A stretch of DNA of 20,876 nucleotides from Hypsibius dujardini. Its lineage: Eukaryota > Tardigrada > Eutardigrada > Parachela > Hypsibiidae. The position numbers and the translations under genes are program-made. Below are positions 9,211 to 16,761 of the stretch, one piece after another. The notes beneath the pieces are model-generated. The model saw only the letters and a program-made list of their open reading frames with translations. It did no database searches and had not been told where the DNA came from. The stretch spans positions 1 to 20,876 of the forward strand of contig LRSR01003930.1 in NCBI GenBank assembly GCA_001579985.1. The letters are read 5' to 3'. Position 1 is the stretch's first letter; every line of letters starts with the position of its first letter.

Positions 9211-9314
9211 CGAGTTTCAAGCTTGAGAGTGCTTTCAGGATTCAACTGCTCGACTTACTGCGGTTTTTCCTAGTTTCATCACCGTCTTCGGCAATTCGGA
9301 ATATTTCATTGATT
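9211..9314 (+). promoter_or_regulatory. Conserved leader/promoter of the tandem IRG gene
   Basis: The 104 bp before the ATG align without a single gap to 13715-13818, the same interval before the single-domain IRG (15 differences by my count, about 86% identity). Both contain AGTTTC twice (CGAGTTTCA and TAGTTTCATC), i.e. GAAACT on the minus strand. The coding sequence diverges sharply after the first five codons. It may be 5' UTR, core promoter or both. Confidence 0.7.
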
Positions 9315-10177
9315 ATGGGCGCGGCACTGCGGACACCATTTCATACGGCTATAAAAAATGTGCTCTTCCGCGACCTGCCGGACAGTCCAAGAGATGTGCC
9401 AACCAAGCCCGGAGAGCATCAGGAAGACGTCCGCAAATCGATACAAGCTGAGTTCGGCATAGATTGCGTGCACAACTACAACTTCGGCGTAAGTGGCTCG
9501 ACTGGCGCGGTCAAATCAACCTTCATCAATGCTCTCATGGGCCTTAAGGTCAACAGCGATAGCGCCGCCAAGGTTGGTATAGGGGAAAGCACAACGAAGA
9601 TTCGCGCCTATCGTGACCCTCGGTCTCCGCACATTGTTTACTGGGACACTCCTGGCTGCGGCACGAAATCCTTTCCAGCCGCGGAATACTTTGAGGAGCA
9701 GAAACTGTTTGCCTTCGACTGCATCATCATCATCATCACCGGAGGCAGCATCCTAGAAGCTGACATTGACATTGCCAGGTACTGTTAATTCAATACATTC
9801 AAATCAACATAAAAAGATGTCGATGACGAAAGATGAACCAATGTCGATACCAAAAATTGTTTTATTTAATTTGAAATCCAAAAGTGACGGAAAACAGACT
9901 TTGCGATGAGAAAATATTTTATACTGCAAATGCGTATTTGGGCTAGTATGAAAAATGAAAACGTGAATTCAATTATGTCTCCTATTGGGGTAAGCCTCTT
10001 TATTGATACAAAGTAAGAATAATAAGAACATGAGATTTGCGCCAAAACTGAAAAAGAAACGTACCTAAATAAGATGTGAAATCAATTGCCTTTTTTTATT
10101 AACGTAATTTAAATTTTATTTTCTTAGTTCGAATCAGTCAATCAGTCAGTCAGTCAAATTGTCAAACAGACAGACAA

Positions 10178-10224
<47 letters not shown>

Positions 10225-12058
10225 CACAGACACACAGACAGGCAGAGAGGCAAGCAGTCAGTCAGTCAGACAGACAGACAGGCAGACAGGCAGACAGACA
10301 GACAGACAGACAGACAGACAGGAAGAAAGAAAATATTTTATAAAATATTTTATAAACAACTATGTTTGTTATTGAAGTATTAAATTTAGTTTCTTAGTTT
10401 GATTCACACATTATATTGCCAGGGCGGCACAGCACCATGGGCTGCCGTTGTATTTTGTACGCCTAATGTCCGACATGTCGTTGAGGAAAGTAATGGAAGA
10501 AGAAGACTGCCCCCTGGAAGAGGCGGTATCGCAATTGCGCAAGGTCGTCAAGGTTCAGGAGCAGCATCTCACAAAGGCGGGAATCGATAAATGCAGGATC
10601 TTCAACGTGAGCGCCAGGGTGATGTTGGAAATGTCAACCGGACAGCCGACTGAATACCAAATGATGGACGAGACTGCATTTATCCAGGAGGTTTTTTCAG
10701 CTGCGTTTGCCAGGCGAAATCGTGTGCAATACAATAATCTAGTCGCGTCGTTTTCAGAGGATTTACCGATACAGGTAACTGTGTGGGCGTGTGGATTGCT
10801 TTATGGAAGCATTAAGAGGCTCTTCTTCGAACCGCCGAACAATCCAAGAGATGTGCCAACTAAGCCCGGAGAGCACCCGGACGACGTCCGCAAATTGATA
10901 CAGGATGAATTTGGCATAGATTGCGTGCACAAGTACAACTTCGGCGTAAGTGGCCACTCTGGTCACGGCAAATCATCCTTCATCAACGCTCTCATCGGTC
11001 TCAAGGCCAACAGCGTTAGCGCCGCCAAAGTTGGCGCAGTGGAATGCACAACGAAGATTCATCCCTATTATCACCCTCGATATCCGCACATTGTCTACTG
11101 GGACACCCCTGGCTGCGGCACGCCATCCTTTCCAGCCGCGGAGTACTTTGAGAAGCAGAAACTGTTTGCCTTTGACTGCATCATCATCATCACCGGACGT
11201 AGCATTCTGGAGTCTGACATTGACATAGCCAGGTAGTCTAATTAATTACATTCAAATCAATCTGAAAAGATGAAAATCAATATCGATAATAAAGAAATTT
11301 TTGAGAGTTTTTGAGAGATCATCCCTTATGTTTTTCTACCACAGTAGAGCTACAATTATGGTAATTTTCAACATTTATTTCATCAGGCAGGCTGGAAAAT
11401 TGTTTTTGGCAGAATTCAAAGTTGAGAAAACACTGGAAGATTTAATTTCCCCTGCTAACCACTGTAAAACGTCAATTTAAGGAATTTCGGCACTGTCCCT
11501 CTCCAAATTCAATTTTAAACCGATAAGCATTACCAGATTATCTTCGGAGCCTCATCCCCTTGGGAGTTGCGCTAAAATCGAAAACGAAACTTACTTCAAT
11601 AGGACGTGAATTCAATTGCGTTTGTTATTGACCTAATTTAAATTCAAGCCTCTTGGTTTGAATTCAATTGCGTTTGTTATTGACCTAATTTAAATTCAAG
11701 CGTCTTGGTTTGAATTACACACTATGTTGCCAGGGCGGCACAGCACCACGGGCTGCCGATGTATTTTGTACGCTCAATGTCGGACAAGTCGCTGAGTGAC
11801 GTAATGAATGACATGGACTGCACCTTGGAACAGGCGGTATTGGAACTGCGGAAGGTCGTCAAGGACCAGGAGCAGCGCTTCACCGAGAAGGGAATCAATA
11901 ATTGCAGGATCTTCAACGTGAGTGCTAGGGTGATGTTGGAAATTTCCACCGGACAGCCGACTACGAAGTACCAAACGATGGACGAGATTGAATTTATCAA
12001 GGAGGTTGTTTCGGCTGCGTTCGACCGGCGAAATCCTGGAAATGCTATTGCATTGTAG
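9315..12058 (+). CDS. Tandem (two-domain) immunity-related GTPase
   Basis: Three exons: 9315-9778, 10423-11232 and 11734-12058 (stop TAG), 1599 nt, 532 residues. IRGs are dynamin-like GTPases that act on membranes, in vertebrates on pathogen vacuoles. Domain 1: PREDVPTKPGEH-type start, P-loop GSTGAVKS, DTPGCGT (G3), FVRLMSD (G4 position), then the helical part FNVSARVMLEMSTGQPTEY. Exon 2 runs unbroken into domain 2: P-loop GHSGHGKS, TT of switch I, DTPGCGT, and in exon 3 FVRSMSDKS and FNVSARVMLEISTGQP. Both introns sit at the same codon (IAR|AAQHHGLP, phase 2) and resemble each other at both ends, so a whole exon-intron unit was duplicated. The P-loop of domain 1 has Val for the invariant Gly before Lys, while domain 2 is canonical. 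The G4 TKxD lysine is Met in both. MGAAL at the start has Gly2 but lacks Ser/Thr6 of a good myristoylation site. A donor-like CAG|GTAACT at 10775 could allow an isoform ending domain 1 alone. Confidence 0.85.
10136..10323. repeat. GACA/CAGT tract in IRG intron 1
   Basis: Starts with CAGT units, passes into GACA with CACA and CAGT interruptions; it lies in intron 9779-10422. Directly after it, 10328-10356 is an A/T-only stretch with AAAATATTTTATA repeated twice. The paralogous intron 2 lacks the tract, so it grew or inserted after the duplication. Confidence 0.95.
11608..11711. repeat. 52-bp tandem duplication in IRG intron 2
   Basis: Units 11608-11659 and 11660-11711 differ at one base. The unit begins GAATTCAATTGCGTTTGTTA and ends CTTGGTTT, and lies just before the acceptor at 11732-11733. 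Intron 1 has a single diverged counterpart near 10078-10130. Confidence 0.9.
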
Positions 12059-12189
12059 TTTGGCGCGACGAACTGGTCATTTCGTTTTTGCATTTGCCTG
12101 AGTTTGAACATGGAATATGTCGACAGTTTTCCTCCACTTTTTGTTTTAAGTTTGTATAAGGAACAATACAAAAGGGCCGTCACTATCGT

Positions 12190-13448
12190 GTTAGGTCTAC
12201 CAACAGGAAGTTTGGTAGGTAACAAGTTTATTAGACTGAATGTAGGAATAGGTAGAGAAGAAAACTGGAAGAAAGGAAAGAAGAAGTAAAACTGCCCTTA
12301 TAACTAGTAAAACATCTCATTATATAGTAAAGTGTTAACTACAGAATTGATAGTAAATAGCACACACATCAGAATTACATACAAGTAATTAGCTGTGGCA
12401 GCAGAATAGGGTTAATAGGGTAGATAGAGTTACTAAGTAAGTAAGGTATTAACGAGTCAAATAGCTGTGATGATTGGATATGAGGACTTGTTGGGCGTGG
12501 TCGAACAATCGCATAGTGACGATTCAGAGATGTCTGCAGCTGTAGAGCATCAGTTTTTTAAAGTTTTTCTCTGCTAGAAATCATTTCTAAAAGAAGATGT
12601 CTGTTTTAGATGGTTGAGCGTTTGGTTGAGTTATTTCATGTGCGATAGTCTTTGAGCTCGCAAGGCTCAAAAAGTTCACAAATCAGTTCTGCAGTTTCCG
12701 AGTTGGAGAACTCGGCAGTCGTCGAAATTATTCTTTCCTCTCGGTTTCAGCCAAAGTTGGTTTATAAAGATTGAGACTGTCTAAATGCCTGAACGATCGG
12801 ACTACAGGTCGCCCTGTGCTCTCTGAAGTCGAGACACATAGGATCGACGCTATACCAGTGTTGACTGCTTGAACGCATCGGTAGTCTGTGTGTGCCTACT
12901 CTTTCACACTGTCTCTCTCAAAATTCAACGTGAAAGCGATTAACATTAGCAGAACTCTTGTTGAAAATCAAGCGGCAGAGCTTTGTGCCTTTCTCAAACC
13001 TGATTTGAAACTTTCGCGAGCGATATTCCAGCAATGACGTCCAGCTCCTCGGAGCCTCCTCCCCCTGGCTTCAAAAAAATGTTCTGCTTGAGCCAATCGA
13101 CTTCAAATCGAAATTTGAGAGTGACGATGACAAAATAAATTCTAAGAATGATCATAATTATAATGTTGGACCACGCCCAACAAGTCCTCATATCCAATCA
13201 TTATAGGTCTTTAACTCACGAGTATCATACTTAGTTTGTAACTCTGTCTACTCTGTTAACCCTATTCTGATGTATGTGCCATTTACCTTCATTTCTATAG
13301 TTAAAACTTTACTATATAATAATGTGTTTTTTATTTCTACGCGCAGTTCTACTTCCTCTTTCCTTTCTTTCAGTTTATTTCTCTAACAGTCTTTACTATC
13401 AGTCTAATAAACTTGTTAACTATCCAACTTACGGTGGGTAGACCTAAC
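12190..13448. mobile_element. Transposon-like element with long (about 0.3-kb) terminal inverted repeats
   Basis: Left arm 12190-12502 and right arm 13169-13448 are reverse complements with scattered indels. Matched blocks include GTTAGGTCTACC at both extremities, TAACAAGTTTATTAGACTGA, AGAATAGGGTTAA, and GATTGGATATGAGGACTTGT with GGGCGTGGTC at the inner ends. The 0.67-kb core has no transposase-like frame, so it looks non-autonomous or a foldback element. I could not find a convincing target-site duplication, so superfamily and exact ends are open. Pieces of the core (12910-12955 and 13048-13073) recur in IRG intron 2 at about 11490-11565. Confidence 0.75.
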
Positions 13449-13714
13449 AATAACTCTATTAGAAATGAAGCGGAACGTTTTGTTCACAAGTTAGATCTGC
13501 TCTGACTTTATTCGTCGAAAATAAGGTCGCACATTTTATCAGGAGAGTCAAAGGGTCAAACAAGATTGCAATGCACATAAGGGTGCAGGTTTGCACCGCG
13601 TCGGTAAACACGCATGCCGTTGCACAGTAGAATCATCTAACGTATCCAGTCACCCACGAATGAACAGATCAGTTTTTAACGCACAAGCCACCCGACAAAC
13701 CAAAGTGTGTTCTC

Positions 13715-13818
13715 CGAGTTTCAGGCTTGGGAGTGCTGTCGAGATTCGACTGTTCGACTTACTGCAGTTTTTTCTAGTTTCATCACCGCCTTCGGCAATT
13801 CTGAGCATTATATTGATT
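13715..13818 (+). promoter_or_regulatory. Conserved leader/promoter of the single-domain IRG gene
   Basis: Gap-free counterpart of 9211-9314. It is open in the frame of the downstream gene, and an in-frame ATG lies further up at 13660. The tandem gene does not preserve that extension, so the ATG at 13819 is preferred and this block is read as non-coding. Confidence 0.7.
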
Positions 13819-14719
13819 ATGGGTGCGGCACTGGTAAAAATAGGTGCGGCTCTTTTGGAAGCAGCACCGGCAGTAATTACCACCCAAGTTGTGGAAAGGG
13901 TAATTCCTGCCGTGTTCGACGGGATCGTCTCCTTACTGAAAAAAATGTCAACTCCCCCCAACCAACCCAAGGATATACCCTTAGCGGTGGCGAAGCAGGA
14001 CCCGAAAGAAATTAGGGAGGCAGTACGGAAGGCTATCGGAATGGACTGCGTCGGCAAGTACAACTTTGGCGTGACCGGATTCACCGGTACGGGCAAATCA
14101 TCCTTTATTAACGCGGTCCGCGGCCTTAAACCGACGGATGACGGGGCCGCAACGGTCGGCATCGATGAAACAACTCTCACCTTGCAATCCTATCCGGACC
14201 CGAGGTATTCCAGGGTTGATAAGTCAAGCAATCCATGTGTCCAAAACTTGTGTCTGTAGGTATCCACACATCGTCTATTGGGACACGCCCGGCTGTGGGA
14301 CCACCTCTGTTCCGGTGAAAGAGTACTTCACGACGCAGAAGCTGTTCTGCTTCGATTGTCTCTTGATCATCGTCGGCAATCGCATCCTGGAGAGCGATCT
14401 GGAGATCGCCCGCGCGGCCCTGGACCTCAACATTCCGGTGTTCTTTGTCCGTTCGCAGTCGGACAAAAGTCTTCGTGACGTCATGGAGAATGAGGAGTTA
14501 GAGCTGGATGAGGCGTTGGAGAAAATGCACGATATGAAGAAGACGATGCGTGCGTACTTGGACAGTCAAGGATTTGCAGTGGTTCGTCTGTTCGTGATCA
14601 GCGCCAAAGTGGTCTTTGAGCTGTTTGGCACGGAGAAGTTGAGTGGACAGTATGAGCTGTTCGACGAGCGATCGCTGATAGAGTCGGTCATTACAGTGTC
14701 CTATGCAGGGCGTTCGTGA
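13819..14719 (+). CDS. Single-domain immunity-related GTPase
   Basis: Two exons, 13819-14204 and 14260-14719 (stop TGA), joined in phase across a 55-bp intron (DPR|YPHIV). The product has 281 residues, short against the roughly 400 of vertebrate IRGs. The N-terminus (MGAALVKIGAALLEAAPAVI..VFDGIVSLLKK) is a long amphipathic or hydrophobic helix region. P-loop GFTGTGKSSFINAVRGL is canonical, switch I has ETT, G3 is DTPGCGT, and the G4 position reads FVRSQSDKS, so the usual TKxD lysine is Gln. FVISAKVVFELFG follows as in IRG (IFLIS.). IRGs bind GTP and GDP and oligomerise on membranes; that role here is inferred from the family. The intron position differs from that of the tandem gene. The start is set by the matching MGAAL and leader; ATG 13660 would add 53 residues. 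No AATAAA is seen nearby; AATACA occurs at 14796-14801. Confidence 0.88.
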
Positions 14720-14794
14720 TGTCTAGCGTACTTTCCTAAATTAGTAAAGTTGATCCCCGAGACGCGTCATGTGCCTGTATTCCAGGGAAATTAG

Positions 14795-14817
14795 TAATAC
14801 AATATTGAGTTGTATTA
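14795..14817. other. Small perfect stem-loop downstream of the IRG gene
   Basis: TAATACAA and TTGTATTA (8 bp) flank a 7-nt loop, 76 bp after the stop codon. It contains the poly(A)-signal variant AATACA. It may be a 3'-end element or chance. Confidence 0.35.
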
Positions 14818-15009
14818 ATAACGGGTAAACAGACGTTCACTCATCTTGAGCTCTTGCAACTGAATACGGATGCATTAATTAACTTAAAGTTAACGCATGT
14901 ATAGGGTCCACCACAAACATTGAATAGTTTTTTAAACAGTCGCCACGGAAACTGAGCGCAACTGACGCTAACCTCACAAACGGCAAAAAACGCCACACCT
15001 GAAGTCTCA

Positions 15010-15154
15010 ATAAAGTCCAAGGCAGTCAAGCAACGGCAGTGACTAAGAACAGAAAAAGCACACCGAACGACGATCAGTCTCCTTTCGTCCTCTAATTCTA
15101 TATTGTGCTGACAATTCATTCCTCCAATTTGAACGTGGCCGTGCCATTGAGATT
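15010..15154 (-). pseudogene. Relic of the calpain last exon and 3' flank
   Basis: Aligns with 16645-16831 of the intact calpain in the same orientation. The minus strand still reads NLNGTATFKLEE (intact: [12 protein letters not shown]) but then hits stops where the gene has WIINTMYN. Flanking similarity (CCAAGGCAGT..AACGGCA) continues into the 3' UTR side. It shows that a second calpain 3' end once lay here. Confidence 0.8.
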
Positions 15155-15973
15155 GCCCTACGGATAACTCTCAGATTAGATTCCAGGCTGGACACTGTAA
15201 TACGTTTTTATAAACGGGCTGGAATCAGCCTAGTTCTAAGCTGGATCCGCCCAGCCTGTCTTTCCGCCACTTTCCGTCTTTTCTAGAATACAGGCTTTAT
15301 TTATGAAAGTTTTTCCCCCGGGCAAGCACACATATTCTACCATGGTTCCATTCTGAATTTCCCCCAGCTCTCTTGAAAGTTTATCAACTGACGCGCGAGC
15401 TAAGCTCCGTGTCCAGACCGCGTGGCTTGGTTTCAGACTTGGAATTCAGTTGAGATTTGTCTTGCTTCGCCTGACGCTAAAAAAAGGTAATCTGTTGCTT
15501 TTTTTCTCCTAAACATTTCATGAATATCATTTCCTTCTGCGTGAATTCCAACCATTTAGTCTGCTATTGAACCATGTGAGTACTAGTATTATGAGACATC
15601 AGAGGATTTGTGTTCCTGTTTTGTTGTTGTTGCTGTGTGGAAGCTCAACAAGCCTACAACGGAAATGGGATCTCATATCTCACCCGTTGAATTTTCCTAA
15701 AGTTTGTCACCTTACCGCTTTAGCTGGAATCTCGGTCTAATATTTTGGCACTGTTGGTTTAGTTTTTTTGCTTTCACTTTGAATGTAGCCTGGGCGAATT
15801 CCCATTATTCTATAAAAGACACGCTTATAGGGCAATGCAGTTTCAACTTGGTGGATGGAAAAAACTACATATTTTTAGAAATCATGACCAGCTCACAGCC
15901 TGCGGAGACCTTTTTCACTCAGAAAAAGGGTGTATCGAAAACGTGGCAGCGGCAATAACAGTCCCAAATCAAA
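15155..15973. other. Spacer without a supported gene
   Basis: Short plus-strand frames (15704-15958 and 15835-16104) show no family features and run into the dispersed repeat. I see no RNA gene or transposon ends. Confidence 0.4.
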
Positions 15974-16248
15974 ATGGCAGTGGCAACGGCAAACGATTTT
16001 TTTATCCGTGCTGCAAGCCACTTGGAACTCTACCGTTCAAGGGTCGTTTCCAGCGTTTTAGATTTAACACCGAATTTTTGCGAAAAAAATTGAGATTTTA
16101 TTGAGTAAAGTACTCGCGAATGTTCAGCTCTGCCTTGGCTTGAAAAGCCTTCAGCTCTGCCTTGGCTAGAGGAAAGTTGATCCGCTCGAAATGATTATTC
16201 CCGAACAGAGAGTTATATCCGCAATTAATCCACCGTTATTGCGGTGAA
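15974..16248. repeat. Dispersed repeat, copy 2
   Basis: Counterpart of 7265-7522. It has its own internal direct duplication, CAGCTCTGCCTTGGCT at 16126-16141 and 16151-16166. The minus-strand AATAAA at 16097-16102 lies 660 bp past the calpain stop and could serve as its poly(A) signal, in which case the repeat may be old calpain 3' UTR. Confidence 0.85.
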
Positions 16249-16761
16249 ATCTAAAAATAGACTGATACTCTGTGCGCGCTTCAAATCAACAGGCAGTCGA
16301 CTTGTCGGCCCAGAAAGAACAAGAGACGTGCGACCGCATGGCAAATTCTACTGCTTCTCATAAGTGGCAAAAAGCGACTTTTCACACTTCGATCTGTCCG
16401 AATTATTTTGCTTTTAGTCGAGGCGAGATCGTGATGAACTGAGAAAAGAAATGTGATTCTCCGTGTTATCTGGTTCGATCCCCAAAAGAATGGGGACATA
16501 CGAAAAGGATATTTCACGATTTCACTGCAAAAACAAAACTAGTTTCGGAAACGTTGTTTAAATTTTTTTCTTTTGCACCAGGCGATGAGAAATGTAAATT
16601 CAAACTGAAGACGTGGAAATAAATATTGGAAAGCAAAACCAACGAGAAGCCAAGGCAGTAAACGGCAAGCATAATGGAGCGAAATGAATGATAGAATGGA
16701 ATAGAACAGAACAAATGGAGCAAAATACTGCGAGGTGCGAACGGAGTCTTCTTTTCGTCGC

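Noticed and set aside
10136-10323. Regularly repeated GACA/CAGT units considered as a CRISPR array
   Set aside because: No unique spacers, unit length is 4 bp, and the genome is eukaryotic.
12994-13197. 67-codon minus-strand frame in the long-TIR element, considered as a transposase remnant
   Set aside because: No transposase motif (no DDE/DDD pattern, no zinc finger); it overlaps the inverted-repeat arm.
13650-14180. 176-codon minus-strand frame opposite the single-domain IRG
   Set aside because: Mirror of a well-supported GTPase gene; no family features and no splice or start context of its own.
15704-16104. Two overlapping plus-strand frames downstream of the IRG gene
   Set aside because: Short, no family match, and the second is inside the dispersed repeat, whose other copy is not open.
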